Source: Henningerozyma blattae CBS 6284 (taxonomy: Eukaryota > Ascomycota > Saccharomycetes > Saccharomycetales > Saccharomycetaceae). Taken from it: 64,000 nucleotides of DNA. The notes beneath the pieces were generated by a model. The model was not told the origin of the DNA, ran no database searches, and saw only the letters and a program-made list of their open reading frames with translations. Positions 8,858 through 19,244 of this stretch are shown here, one piece after another. Each line of letters begins with the position of its first letter. Positions within the stretch are counted from its first letter, which is position 1. The DNA lies in NCBI RefSeq assembly GCF_000315915.1, contig NC_020186.1, forward strand, positions 1,364,001-1,428,000, written 5' to 3'. The position numbers were made by a program, and so were the translations under genes.

Positions 8858-9322
8858 TTAACCTTCTGTTCGGAAGATAGGTTTCATTTTTTTTTCATTC
8901 TTCCTCTTTAATTTCTTTATATTCTTTCTAATCTCTTTACGTTTCAATATATTCATTTGTGCCAATCGTTTAGCCTTTCTTTGCTTTTGGCCCATTCGAC
9001 GTTTTTTGATCCTTTTTAAATCTTGATTATTTTTTTCCACTTCATCATTATATCTCTTTAAATCTATGACTCGTCCATGATATTGCGCAAACATACTAAT
9101 TGGCTCTTCTTTATTATTAAAAATACTATCACCATCAATAGCTACTTGTTCAAATTCTTTTCTTTGTAATTTATTACATGTATATTTATAATATTCGATA
9201 GGTCGACTAATTTTAGTTTCTTCTACTATTTCTTCATTAAGTTGAACTTTAGTTAAATCGTTGGAAAATAAGGGAAACAGTTCAAACTCATTCACACTGG
9301 TATCATCATTATTATCCTCCAT
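8858..9322 (-). CDS. YNL050C-like small basic protein
   Basis: This is a 154-residue protein of unknown function. The first half is acidic (MEDNNDD, EEIVEETK). The C-terminal third is strongly basic and helical (KRIKKRRMGQKQRKAKRLAQ, then KKLKRKNEKKMKP), which suggests a nuclear or nucleolar location. Its place between COG5 and a YIL108W-like gene matches YNL050C, next to YNL051W in S. cerevisiae. The S. cerevisiae protein is clearly longer (about 270 residues) and its gene has an intron, while this one is a single exon from a good ATG. The identification rests mostly on gene order. Confidence 0.65.
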   Translation of the reverse strand: MEDNNDDTSVNEFELFPLFSNDLTKVQLNEEIVEETKISRPIEYYKYTCNKLQRKEFEQVAIDGDSIFNNKEEPISMFAQYHGRVIDLKRYNDEVEKNNQDLKRIKKRRMGQKQRKAKRLAQMNILKRKEIRKNIKKLKRKNEKKMKPIFRTEG

Positions 9323-9879
9323 ATTGGATTTACTTTATTTTACTTGACTTATCAAATTGTTAGCAATAAAATTTGATGCTTCATTATTTTTTTTTATATT
9401 GCGTGCGTGTGTTGTTAAACGCAAATTTTAAATAAAAAGATGTTATAATATTCATAAAAAAATAAAAAAAAAACCAAAAACAAGCAGTCTCATCTCAATA
9501 AGATCTCGTTTCACATTTAACATGTACAAGATATATAATATTTTATTTCTATATTTATTTTCTTTTGTATCTGTAATGGGTATTCCCATTACTTATTAAT
9601 TATGGTAGCGCCGCGCTCGAGATCTTGGAAATTTCTGTAAAAATATAGAGATTCAAATAGATGTCTAATCATCCGTTTCTTCGAGATTGAAAATAAAGAG
9701 AATATATAAAACAGGGTTATTTAAATTATATATCAGGGACTGAACTATAAAAAAAATGAAAATAAAAATCCAATTAAATAGCAATAAAACAAAAAAACAA
9801 AAAAAAATTATAAAAAATTATTAAATAAAAGCAATTGGTAATACCCTAAAGTTATATATCTCAAATCTGCTATCACCCA
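9323..9879. promoter_or_regulatory. Divergent intergenic region YNL050C-like / YIL108W-like
   Basis: This 557-bp region has poly(dA:dT) stretches and a CGCGCTCGAG segment near 9610. No RNA gene or ORF is recognised. Confidence 0.45.
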
Positions 9880-11952
9880 ATGACTCAAGATATAGAACTT
9901 TTCAATTTAGAGGATGGTATCCAATTAGTATCACCATGTATCATCGTTCATGGTCAAGTAGTTAAAAAAAATGGTGCATCTACTATTCAAATTCAACATC
10001 CACAATTACCACCATTAACATATCCAATTAATGAAACCCATTTCAAAGCCACCATTATGTTATCACCAGGGGAAAACCGTTTCACTTTTATTACCAACAC
10101 AAACGTATCTCGTGTCATTACATGTTTTTATTCACCGTTAACTCAAAACTTACCAATCCATTTATGTTTATTGTTAGCAAAGGATTCTCCAATGGTGTAC
10201 GATGCCCCTAAAACCCAGATCCAAAGAGAAAATGGGAACGGTCTCGATTTAGCTATTAAAAAATTAAGAGTAGGTGCTAGATTAATGCAAGCATTTACTA
10301 ATGAACAAATGTTAAGAAATGGGTTTGGTCAACGTACTTTTAGTTTTGTTGAAGAATATGCATGGGATACAACTTTCAAACAAAATGTAGCAATGAGAAA
10401 TACAGTTAAAATCCATATTTTACGTAGTGATAAAACTACTGCCGAAATTAGATCTCATAACGTAGCTCAACAAAACCCTAAGGCTTCTGATTCTGGAGCA
10501 TTATTTAGTTGGGCCATTGATGCTGTTAAGAATACTGATTGGTATAAGAATTCAGAACACCCAGTACAAGCTGCTTGTATGATAATGGATGCTCATTGGG
10601 ATGGTAAATTCATTACTGGTCATGCTGCTTTAGGTGGTGGTACTGCTGATGTTAAGATGGCTATATTTGGTTCACATGGTCTTTACTCTTGGCCAACATG
10701 TATTGAAGATTTGATCCCATATTATCAAGATGAAACTCGTACTTCATTAAATGAAGTGGCTAATGATAATGGTGAGTGTGGTACTCATTGGGAATGTTTA
10801 AATATTACTCTTGGTGCATTTCTTCATGAAATTGGCCATTCATTGGGCTCTCCGCATCAAGTCAATGGTATCATGCTAAGAGATTATGTTACATTAAATA
10901 GATCTTTCATGACTAAAGAAGCTTTTTCTGTAAGAACAAACTCATATGGTGCTGCACCACCTATTTTCCCAAAGGAGGAATGTACATGGAATCGTCTAGA
11001 TCTTCTACGTTATATTTATAAACCATCATGCACAGTTCCAACCGATTATTATGATCCTTCATTTATGAAACCACACAGATTATCTAATTATGGAGTTTCT
11101 GCACCAACTGTTTATCCATTAGGGAATAACTCTGCAAGAATTGTTTCCAAGACAGGTATTTACTGTCTTTCTGTTATTTACGATGATTTAGAAAGAGGTC
11201 ATATGGAATGGTTACCAAAATCTTTGGGAGGTGAAGGTCCAATCCGTGAATTAATTGTAAATTTGAAACAATTACAAGATTTATTACCAGCAGATCAAGT
11301 TGCAAAACATGGTAATGATTTTAGTGTTAGAATTATGGCTGTGAATTCAGATGATCAAAACATTTCAAACTTCCCTGAATTATTGAAAGTTAAGCAAATT
11401 TCCATGGATAAATATGGATTATCAAAAGGTGTTCTTGGTGTTAAATCTCCTATTTTAGGTGATCCAAACCGTGGTGAAGATATAGGTATTGTTCCAATCA
11501 GAATCAAAGACGTCATTGCTGTTAGAGTTTATCACGGTGGTGCTCTAGATGGTTTGAGATTCTATTACGGTAAAGATTCTGGCGCACAAGGTGGGAAGGC
11601 TCCAAGTATTCCACCTAGAACTTATATGAGCTCTGTATCAGACAAGATGAAGAATTTCTCAATTAGCGATAAATCACCAAGTGTATTATTTGGTAACCAA
11701 ACAAATAATTATTCGGATGTTAATTTAGAAAAGGGTGAAATCATAACTGGTTTCAATCTAAGAAAAGGTGTTTGGATTGATGCTATTCAAATTTTAACTT
11801 CTCATGGTAGAATCACGAGCATGTTTGGTAATGCAACTGGTGGTAGTGGTGGTGAATTGAACCCACCACAAGGCCAATACATCTTGGGTTTGTACGGTAG
11901 AGTCGGACAATGGGTTGATGCTATGGGTATCGTCTATGGTCACTCACCATAA
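9880..11952 (+). CDS. Putative zinc metalloprotease with C-terminal jacalin-like domain (YIL108W family)
   Basis: This 690-residue protein is the counterpart of S. cerevisiae YIL108W (about 696 residues), a putative metallopeptidase of unknown substrate. The zincin motif HEIGH lies at residues 316-320 in the context LGAFLHEIGHSLGSPH, giving H316, E317, H320 and a likely third ligand H326. The upstream AALGGGTADVKMAIFGSHGL and downstream MLRDYVTLNRSFM segments are typical of this fungal family. The last ~180 residues contain repeated glycine-rich hydrophobic units (ITGFNLRKGVWIDAIQ, GLYGRVGQWVDAMGIVY) that fit a jacalin-type lectin fold. There is no signal peptide, so the protein is probably cytosolic. 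It is followed by MOB1, as in the YIL108W-YIL106W order. Confidence 0.88.
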   Translation: MTQDIELFNLEDGIQLVSPCIIVHGQVVKKNGASTIQIQHPQLPPLTYPINETHFKATIMLSPGENRFTFITNTNVSRVITCFYSPLTQNLPIHLCLLLAKDSPMVYDAPKTQIQRENGNGLDLAIKKLRVGARLMQAFTNEQMLRNGFGQRTFSFVEEYAWDTTFKQNVAMRNTVKIHILRSDKTTAEIRSHNVAQQNPKASDSGALFSWAIDAVKNTDWYKNSEHPVQAACMIMDAHWDGKFITGHAALGGGTADVKMAIFGSHGLYSWPTCIEDLIPYYQDETRTSLNEVANDNGECGTHWECLNITLGAFLHEIGHSLGSPHQVNGIMLRDYVTLNRSFMTKEAFSVRTNSYGAAPPIFPKEECTWNRLDLLRYIYKPSCTVPTDYYDPSFMKPHRLSNYGVSAPTVYPLGNNSARIVSKTGIYCLSVIYDDLERGHMEWLPKSLGGEGPIRELIVNLKQLQDLLPADQVAKHGNDFSVRIMAVNSDDQNISNFPELLKVKQISMDKYGLSKGVLGVKSPILGDPNRGEDIGIVPIRIKDVIAVRVYHGGALDGLRFYYGKDSGAQGGKAPSIPPRTYMSSVSDKMKNFSISDKSPSVLFGNQTNNYSDVNLEKGEIITGFNLRKGVWIDAIQILTSHGRITSMFGNATGGSGGELNPPQGQYILGLYGRVGQWVDAMGIVYGHSP

Positions 11953-12364
11953 GTGAATGATGCTATTGAGAAAAATAAGTAAGAATCACTATCGTTATTT
12001 TTTTTTAATTTTGTCCTTATCGTCTTCATTTTATTAGATACCAAATTTTCTTCATTTTATAAAAATTTCATTGCTTTTTAAATCCTTTTAGCTATATAAA
12101 TAGTAGCAATCATTCAATATAAGTATACTGCAAAAATATTCAAAAAGCGTATTTATCTTCCCATCAATTTATTATACTAATTAGGCAATAGAACAACAAT
12201 TTAGACGAACGGGAAAATAATAAACACTCTTTGTGAATATGGGAAAAGCAGATATTTAATGTAAATAATTTTTTTGAATTGAAAAACAGTATAAAACCTG
12301 ATCTAAGAGATAATAGGATTCTCTTGATCAGGATATCAACTACTATTAACGTGATTAATTTATC
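11953..12364. promoter_or_regulatory. YIL108W-like 3' end and MOB1 promoter
   Basis: This is AT-rich spacer with a TATATAAAT box near 12093. Open frames on the minus strand here have no recognisable product. MOB1 exon 1 begins at its right edge. Confidence 0.45.
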
Positions 12365-13485
12365 ATGCCATTTTTCCAAAATTTGTATGTTCATTAGCTA
12401 TATTATTTTTTTAAATTCAAATACAAAAAAAAAAAAAAATTAACAAAAAAATTACAAAAAAATACAAAAATTACTAACACTTTATCAAACTTTAAGTTCA
12501 AAAAACCATACGTTCAATATTATTTTCCTTTGCCAATTTTTTTTTTTGAATTTAATGAATATCGTGTATCGATAGTAATTTAAATACTGGTCAAACAATT
12601 CGTTCTTCTAGAGGTTTCAAATGGAACAATACTCAAGAAGAGACCGGTATTTCTCAAGATCCACCAACCCCTCAGAATAATAAGAGCATTAGAACCCCAT
12701 TAAAAGTTCCTCCACATACACCTAATGGTAAACAAACACAACAAACACAATTCAATTCTCCTTTACAGTTAAAGCAACCGTTACAGCAGCCGCAACTACC
12801 CCATTTACATGGTCAACCTCAACAACCACAAATTGTTACCGACTACAATTATACACCAACTCATCAGAAACCATATATACAACCACCAGAAAATACTGTA
12901 GTATCATCACATCAGGATTTAAAGCATGTGGTAGAAATGACTTTAGGTTCTGATGGTGTCTTGAACCAAGCTGTGAAATTACCAAAAGGTGAAGATATTA
13001 ATGAATGGATGGCCCTACACTGTGTTGATTTCTACAATCAAATTAATATGTTGTATGGTGCTATAACAGAGTTTTGCTCACCACAATCATGCCCAAGAAT
13101 GATTGCTACAAACGAATATGAATATTTATGGAGTTTCCAAAAAAATGAACCACCTGTTTCAATACCATCCCCACAATATGTTGAAGCGCTAATGAGATGG
13201 TGTCAAAACCAATTTGATGATGAAGCTATTTTCCCATCAAAAATAACTGGTAGTTTCCCATCCAAATTCATTGAAAGATACGTCGTTCCAATGTTAAGAA
13301 GGCTGTTTAGAGTTTATGCTCATATATATTGTCATCATTTCAATGAGATTTTGGAACTGAACTTACAAACAGTTTTGAATACGAGTTTCAAGCATTTTTG
13401 TTTATTTGCACAAGAATTCCAATTATTGAAATCATCTGATTATGGTCCATTATTGGAATTAGTTGTGGAATTGAGAGATAAATAG
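12365..13485 (+). CDS. MOB1: Mob1, spliced (join 12365..12384, 12576..13485)
   Basis: This 309-residue activator of the NDR kinase Dbf2/Dbf20 acts in the mitotic exit network at spindle poles and bud neck. The body (exon 2) carries MTLGSDGVLNQAVKLPKGED, the zinc ligands in EFCSPQSCPRM and HIYCHHFNEI, and the ending LLELVVELRDK. The open frame of exon 2 has no upstream ATG. A 20-nt exon 1 coding MPFFQN plus two bases of F (12365-12384) is followed by GTATGT at 12385, branch site TACTAAC at 12472-12478 and TAG at 12573-12575. Joined, the N-terminus reads MPFFQNFNLNTGQTIRSSRG, the same length as in S. cerevisiae Mob1, whose first exon is also 20 nt as I recall. ALG11 follows. Confidence 0.92.
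12385..12575 (+). other. MOB1 spliceosomal intron
   Basis: This 191-nt intron has a perfect 5' splice site GTATGT and a perfect branch site TACTAAC (12472-12478). The 3' splice site is CGATAG at 12570-12575, about 98 nt beyond the branch adenosine. An earlier AAG at 12494-12496 gives the wrong frame. It interrupts codon 7 after its second base. Confidence 0.9.
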
Positions 13486-13941
13486 GTATTAAATAGAACG
13501 AACCGATAAAACAAGAAAGAAATAAAGAAAGAAATAAGCATATCTAAGTTTTGTACACTATTGCCCCTCACATACAACCATTAATAGTAATATCGAAAAT
13601 ATAATTTATAATATCCTATTTACATAATACCACCCAGCATTTTATTAATGTTGAATAATTTTTATAGCACAGACTAATTCAAATGTAATCTCCTTTTCTG
13701 TTATTCCTTTTTTTTTTTATTTTTTTTTTGTTAATTTTTAGTTTTCAGACATTTTCATTCCATTAAGCCATTCATTCTTGATTTGTTTTCAAGGCGAAAT
13801 TACCAAATTTAGAAGTTGCTCAAGCATTAAGGAACTTGACTTTTTTTTTTTGTAAGTTAAAAGGAACCCTCGAATTTTATTAGTGATAAAAAGAGAATAT
13901 ATACAAGTAAAATAAATTGTTTTAGTACTACCAGAAATAAA
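13486..13941. promoter_or_regulatory. MOB1 3' end and ALG11 promoter
   Basis: This 456-bp tandem intergenic space has long T runs and nothing else recognisable. Confidence 0.4.
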
Positions 13942-15597
13942 ATGTCCGTATCAATTTTATTATTGACCTGTATACTGGCAACATGTATAGCTTTGGTTCT
14001 TTATGGCAAGACTTTATTAGGTAAGATTTATTTGCATTGTTCAAGCCCTCCAAAGGATTTACTTACAATATTATCTACTAATAAGGTAATTGAATTAGGC
14101 ATAAAAAATGGACCAATTAGAAAAGAATTAATATTATCTAGTGCCAACCCATCAGTATTCAGCACTTACGAAAATCCAAATCAGATAATTATTCCGTCAA
14201 ATGTAATGGTATCAAAAGATTATGGAAAGAGGAAACTATTTGGATTCTTTCATCCATATTGTAACGCTGGTGGTGGTGGTGAGAAAGTATTATGGAAAGC
14301 TGTTGAATCTACATTAGCAGATGATGCAAAAAATGTTGTCGTTCTTTATACAGGTGACAGAGATTCTTCTCCAAATGAGATCTTAGCAAGCGTCATTAAG
14401 AGCTTTGATTATAAATTAGATGAAAAAAGAATTGTATTTATTTATTTGAAATACCGTTATTTAGTGGATAGTAAGACTTGGCCACATTTCACATTATTAG
14501 GTCAAGCTATTGGTTCGATGCTTTTAACATTAGAAGCTATTTTGCAGTGCCCCTGTGATATTTGGTGTGATACAATGGGATATCCATTTGGTTACCCAAT
14601 TGCAAGCATTTTATTGAAAGTTCCAATCGTTACCTATACACATTATCCAGTTATTTCTACTGATATGTTTAATAAATTGTCTGTTTCAATTAAAAGTCCC
14701 CTTGATATTAAAACAAGATTGAAATATTGCTATTGGAAACTATTTATGTTCTGGTATCAAAATGTTGGATCGTATGTAACCATTGCCACAACAAATTCTA
14801 CATGGACGAGCAACCATATTAGCCAGATCTGGACTAATATTAAAAATCATATACTTTATCCACCTTGTTCAACTGAAAAACTAATAATTCAAAATAAAAC
14901 TTGGGACAGAAAGAATCAAGCAGTAGTAATTGCACAATTTAGACCAGAAAAGAGACACCAATTAATTATTAAATCATATGGTAAAATATACCATCGATTA
15001 CTTGTTGAAGATGAATCCAAATTAAAAAATTACCCAATATTAATTTTGATCGGTTCAACTCGTTCTCAAGCTGACAGAGATTATGTCAAAAGTTTACAAG
15101 ATTTAGCTTACCATGAATTAAAAGTTCCTCAAAATAGAATCATTTTCCATACTGATTGCTCGTATACTGAAATGAAACGATATTTACAAGAATCATCATA
15201 CGGTATCAATGCTATGTGGAATGAACATTTTGGTATTGCTGTTGTTGAGTACGTTGCCTCTGGCTTAATTCCATTAGTTCATGCTTCAGCTGGTCCATTA
15301 TTAGATATTGTTGTCCCATGGGATAAAAGTAATCATTGCCAAGCTAATATAACTTCTGATGAAACCAGAACTGGTTATTTCTTTAAAAGTATTGAAGATC
15401 CTGACTATTATGATTCTCAGAAAGAGAAATCTAAAACCGATTACCCATCATTGGATGAAATATTACTAAATACATGTGAGCTTGATAATAAATCAAAGTA
15501 TGAGATATCAGAAAGAGGTAAAGAATGTGCATTGGAAAAATTTTCAGATGAAAAATTTAATATTAATTGGAAAAAATATGTCTTGGACGCTTTGTAA
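13942..15597 (+). CDS. ALG11: GDP-Man:Man3-4GlcNAc2-PP-dolichol alpha-1,2-mannosyltransferase Alg11
   Basis: This 551-residue ER enzyme adds the fourth and fifth mannose to the dolichol-linked oligosaccharide on the cytosolic face. An N-terminal membrane anchor (about residues 4-22) is followed by the GT4 glycosyltransferase core. FFHPYCNAGGGGEKVLWKAV is the N-terminal donor-domain signature. CPCDIWCDTMGYPFGYP and YTHYPVISTDM are typical of Alg11. In the C-terminal Rossmann domain QFRPEKRHQL and the E-x7-E element EHFGIAVVE (E428 and E436) are intact. Length matches S. cerevisiae (548). YNL048W is next to SLM2 in S. cerevisiae, as here. Confidence 0.96.
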   Translation: MSVSILLLTCILATCIALVLYGKTLLGKIYLHCSSPPKDLLTILSTNKVIELGIKNGPIRKELILSSANPSVFSTYENPNQIIIPSNVMVSKDYGKRKLFGFFHPYCNAGGGGEKVLWKAVESTLADDAKNVVVLYTGDRDSSPNEILASVIKSFDYKLDEKRIVFIYLKYRYLVDSKTWPHFTLLGQAIGSMLLTLEAILQCPCDIWCDTMGYPFGYPIASILLKVPIVTYTHYPVISTDMFNKLSVSIKSPLDIKTRLKYCYWKLFMFWYQNVGSYVTIATTNSTWTSNHISQIWTNIKNHILYPPCSTEKLIIQNKTWDRKNQAVVIAQFRPEKRHQLIIKSYGKIYHRLLVEDESKLKNYPILILIGSTRSQADRDYVKSLQDLAYHELKVPQNRIIFHTDCSYTEMKRYLQESSYGINAMWNEHFGIAVVEYVASGLIPLVHASAGPLLDIVVPWDKSNHCQANITSDETRTGYFFKSIEDPDYYDSQKEKSKTDYPSLDEILLNTCELDNKSKYEISERGKECALEKFSDEKFNINWKKYVLDAL

Positions 15598-15978
15598 TGT
15601 TGTTGTTTTTTTTAAACTTTTTCTATAATAAATACCTTAAGTAATATACTATGTAATTTTTCCCTCCTTTTTTTGCATTTTGTTTAACATTTTTAATGAT
15701 TTGTTTATAATTATTGCACATAGAGACAAAATTTTAAAGGTTTAAAAAAATAATTTAAAAAGAAGTAAATAAAAAAATCAAGAATGTAAATAATATTTAA
15801 CGAATAAATGTATATATAGATAAAACAAATGTAAAACAGTACTTAAAAGCGTAATGAATGGGAAAAAAATATCAAATGAATTCAAAAATAAAAAAAAAAT
15901 GAAATAAAAATCAATAATATTACAAAATAAGAGAAATAATAAAAGGAAAATGTAAAGTTTTAAAGAAAATAGAATAAT
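15598..15978. other. Convergent 3' region ALG11/SLM
   Basis: This is 381 bp of very AT-rich sequence between convergent genes, presumably 3' UTRs and polyadenylation signals. No gene is seen. Confidence 0.45.
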
Positions 15979-18171
15979 TTATTCGTTACGTGCCGTTGAC
16001 ACGTAAATTGCGGTAATATTTTTAGCCAAGTCATCTTCATCTTCATCTTCATCCTGATTTTCATCTTGATAATCGGGTGTTGGTAAATGACTATTTGAAT
16101 TATTATTTAAATTAAAGTTTGAAGTAGATGAGTTTTTTGTTGTTGTTTCTGATAAATTGATCGATCTTGAATTTGAACGTGATATGGCAATTGAATAAGA
16201 ACTTATGGAATTGGATGAATTAGATAGTCTTTTATTACTCTTTAAAGTATCTGTTGATTTTCTTGAAGTTGTCGGTAGATCAAGAGATTTTCTTGAATTT
16301 TCATTTGAATTTCTTAAAAGTTCATTTGATTTCCTTGGATTTCTTGGAAGATCCAAAGAATTTCTTGTAGTTATTACGTTATTTGGAATTATATTTAAAG
16401 CTGGGCTGGCAAATTCATTTGGCTTATTTACCAATATGGTATTTGAAGAAGAAGAATTTGAAACTTTCCCATCATTAACGTTCATGACGTTTGGTTTGAA
16501 ATTTGTATTTAAAGTTGTTAAAGTGGCAGATGACGAAGATGTAGGTAATTGACGTGATTTGATTAAACTCTTTACATATCTAGCCTTTTCAAATGGATCA
16601 GTATAAGAAGTTAATTTTTTAATATCATGGAACCATAGCATCATTACTTCATATGAATCAGCTTTTAAAATCCAATTATGACCTTTATTTATGATTGAAT
16701 TACTTGAATTTTTAGAATGAATCACAAATTTGTTACTATTTTGATTTTCAGCAGTGGAAGAATTTTTCTTGGAATGTTCAGTTACAGTTAATTCCATTAA
16801 AGGTATTGACATGATTGGAGTTAAATCATTATTTCTATCGTTTGATTTAAATTCATGTAAAAAATTTGGGGTTAAAATGAAAAATCCACGAGCATATGAT
16901 TTTAAAAATTTTGATTTTCTTTCCAAGAAATCAGAACGAATCACATAAGTCATTGGATTAAATTGATGTTTATATAAAATAGAATCCATAGATCTTTTTT
17001 TAATCTTGTTTGAAATCAAATTATCATTTCTTTCAATGAAATTATTCCATTCAAACTCAGGATCTTTATTAATAATAGTTTCGTCTAGTTTTTTAATTAA
17101 AGAATTGAAAATCAGGTTTGCCTTTGCAGTTAATAATGAAGCGTATCTAAATAAGACTGATTGAATTTCTTGCATAATGACTTTTTCTAATTGAGAAGCT
17201 GAAGATTGTAAATTTTGAAAAGCATTAAATAAATAATTTTCTTCATTTAATTGTCTTTCAATTTGTCTATCCAAGATGAATTTTGTTAAATAAGGATCTA
17301 ATTTAATAGAATTTTCAGAAGATAAACTTGTTGAAGAAGGGGATGTTGAAGTTGTTGAAGAATAATTATAGATATCTTTGATGGAATTATTAAATTTATT
17401 CAATTCATGTGAAGTCTTTGTAATTTCATTTGAACAATTATTTTTAAAATCTGAATGTAGGGATTTGATTTCTTTAATTTTGACCAATAAATCCTCTTTT
17501 AATTCGGTTAATCTTGGAATGACGTTATTTCTCAATTCTTTAGAAATCTTGGAGGCATGTGCTGCTGCGTTGTTATGATAATTATTCAAGATACCTGGTA
17601 AATCACTTATCGAACCATTACCTACGGGTAAGAATAAATCATCATTATTTGGTAGAGGTATTGAATTTGAAGCTAAATTTTCTCTCACAGAATCTTCATC
17701 GAAATGATCATCCTCATTATCTGAATCCATTAAATCCATACCATTATTATTAAAATTTAAAGATGGGAATTGAACTGCATTAGATAATCTAGCTTGTTGT
17801 CTAATAATTTCATCTTGAATTGAAGCCACTTCATTGAAATATATTATGATTGATTTAATAATTCTTCTCCAATTTTGAAATCTAATAACCAATACATCAG
17901 TTGGGTGAGCTTTGTAAGGCAATTGAATACTTAGTGGAGAACGTGGATCCATCTGCATATTTTTATTTTGAGTATGGTTATGATTATGATGAAGATGTTT
18001 TTGAAGTTTATGGTTTGGTGAGTGTTGAATATTAAAGTTGTGCATCAATTTATCATTATTTAAGATTGGGATTTTTTTAGTGGAAAGAATATGATGAGAT
18101 TCATTTGGGGCGGTGACAGTAGTGACAGTAGTGTTACTAGTAATGGGTTGTTCAATAGCAGTTGAAGGCAT
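15979..18171 (-). CDS. SLM1: PtdIns(4,5)P2-binding TORC2/calcineurin target Slm1/Slm2
   Basis: This 730-residue eisosome and plasma-membrane protein links PI(4,5)P2 and sphingolipid status to TORC2 and actin organisation. Residues ~90-385 form the helical F-BAR-like region, starting near TDVLVIRFQNWRRIIKSIII. A PH domain spans about residues 405-525 (SDFLERKSKFLKSYARGFFIL to WFHDIKKLTSY). The tail is Ser/Asn-rich, with DLPRNPRKS-type repeats (about 590-640) and an acidic stretch near the end. The last residues, NITAIYVSTARNE, resemble the family's C-terminal calcineurin-docking PxIxIT element but lack the leading proline. S. cerevisiae has two ohnologs (YIL105C, YNL047C), and this could correspond to either. 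Confidence 0.94.
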   Translation of the reverse strand: MPSTAIEQPITSNTTVTTVTAPNESHHILSTKKIPILNNDKLMHNFNIQHSPNHKLQKHLHHNHNHTQNKNMQMDPRSPLSIQLPYKAHPTDVLVIRFQNWRRIIKSIIIYFNEVASIQDEIIRQQARLSNAVQFPSLNFNNNGMDLMDSDNEDDHFDEDSVRENLASNSIPLPNNDDLFLPVGNGSISDLPGILNNYHNNAAAHASKISKELRNNVIPRLTELKEDLLVKIKEIKSLHSDFKNNCSNEITKTSHELNKFNNSIKDIYNYSSTTSTSPSSTSLSSENSIKLDPYLTKFILDRQIERQLNEENYLFNAFQNLQSSASQLEKVIMQEIQSVLFRYASLLTAKANLIFNSLIKKLDETIINKDPEFEWNNFIERNDNLISNKIKKRSMDSILYKHQFNPMTYVIRSDFLERKSKFLKSYARGFFILTPNFLHEFKSNDRNNDLTPIMSIPLMELTVTEHSKKNSSTAENQNSNKFVIHSKNSSNSIINKGHNWILKADSYEVMMLWFHDIKKLTSYTDPFEKARYVKSLIKSRQLPTSSSSATLTTLNTNFKPNVMNVNDGKVSNSSSSNTILVNKPNEFASPALNIIPNNVITTRNSLDLPRNPRKSNELLRNSNENSRKSLDLPTTSRKSTDTLKSNKRLSNSSNSISSYSIAISRSNSRSINLSETTTKNSSTSNFNLNNNSNSHLPTPDYQDENQDEDEDEDDLAKNITAIYVSTARNE

Positions 18172-18916
18172 ATTGAAACCAAAAAAAAAATTCTCGGTTT
18201 GATAAACAAGTAAGTAAATAAATAAAGAGGTAAATATATGATAGAGCTCAAGTTTGTTTTTTTTTAGTCGAAAAAAAATCTGTAAATCAAATAATTATAT
18301 ATAAACAAATACAATTACAAATACAATTACAAATACAATCATAAATATAAATAACAATGGGACAACAACAACATTAAATTTCAATTTCCTATTTTTGCTT
18401 ATTCCAAAAATAAAAAAAAAAAAGAAGACTTAGAATAGAAATGTTAATTAAACTTGAAATAAGCTAACTTCAGTAATCAAATCAATCCAATGAAAAAAGA
18501 AAAAAGAATCGTCGACCTCAATTAAGAATTCTCAAACAAATTTCCTTTTCTAATTAAATCGATTGTCAGGATGAGTTTAAATTTCTTTTTCAATTGGAAA
18601 AGGGAAAACAGTGAACGTAAAGGGAAATTAAAGCATACAAAGGGAAATTAAAGCACGAAAACACGAAAAGGGAAATTTGGCAAAAAATATCAAAAATATC
18701 AAAAAAAAAAATATCAAAAAAAAAAATATCAAAAAAAAAAAAGATTATCCGAGAATGTTCGCGGGTTCGAGACTTAACCGGAGTCCAATACGCGAAACGG
18801 CAATACGCGAAACGGCAACTGCGAGATATGATACAACTAGTTTAAGTCACTGGTAAACATTAATGAAACTGCAATTGCAAAGGTTGTATGTTGATGATAG
18901 ATGATAAGCACAAGTG
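18172..18916. promoter_or_regulatory. Divergent promoter upstream of SLM with four CRCGAAA boxes
   Basis: Four same-strand Swi4-type boxes are present: CACGAAA at 18654-18660 and 18662-18668, CGCGAAA at 18791-18797 and 18806-18812. The last two sit in a perfect 15-bp tandem repeat (18786-18800 and 18801-18815). An AAAGGGAAATTAAAGCA repeat lies at about 18619-18655, and TATCAAAAA repeats at about 18690-18740. The boxes suggest G1/S-regulated expression of a flanking gene, by inference. Confidence 0.5.
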
Positions 18917-19180
18917 ATGAACAAATCGATGAAGCGATGGAAATTGAAATTGCATAATCCAAAGAAACACAGAAAGCTCAAGTATAAACAGTTGTATTGC
19001 GAAGAAGATTTGGTAAAATTGATAATCATTTTGATACTGGTGATAATTATATTAGTATTGATAAAAGATATTATAAACAAGTTGGTAAATAATTTAATTG
19101 TCTTTAAATTGCTGCTAGCAAATGGGGGTGCAATTAATGTATTGGATTGGATAATCAATTTTGTAAGATACTTATATTAG
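18917..19180 (+). CDS. Small membrane protein, unidentified (position of YNL046W)
   Basis: This 87-residue ORF starts MNKSMKRWKLKLHNPKKHRK, a basic cytosolic segment. One strongly hydrophobic helix of Ile/Leu/Val follows (about residues 33-54), then a second, weaker hydrophobic part (about 60-84). I do not recognise the sequence. In S. cerevisiae the gene next to SLM2 on this side is YNL046W, an ER membrane protein of unknown function, so a shortened, diverged counterpart is possible. Gene order is the only support for that. It could also be a chance ORF, although it ends only 64 bp from the next gene and lies behind a promoter-like region. Confidence 0.4.
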   Translation: MNKSMKRWKLKLHNPKKHRKLKYKQLYCEEDLVKLIIILILVIIILVLIKDIINKLVNNLIVFKLLLANGGAINVLDWIINFVRYLY

Positions 19181-19244
19181 GCGTATATAGAAAACATTTT
19201 TTGTTTGTTTGTTTGTTTGTTTGTTTGTATGTTTGTATAGAATA

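Noticed and set aside
12494..12496. AAG as MOB1 3' splice site
   Set aside because: It would put exon 2 in the wrong frame; the TAG ending at 12575 restores the conserved N-terminal length.
18750..18790. GGGTTCGAGAC as a tRNA B box
   Set aside because: No matching A box, acceptor stem or cloverleaf could be drawn around it.
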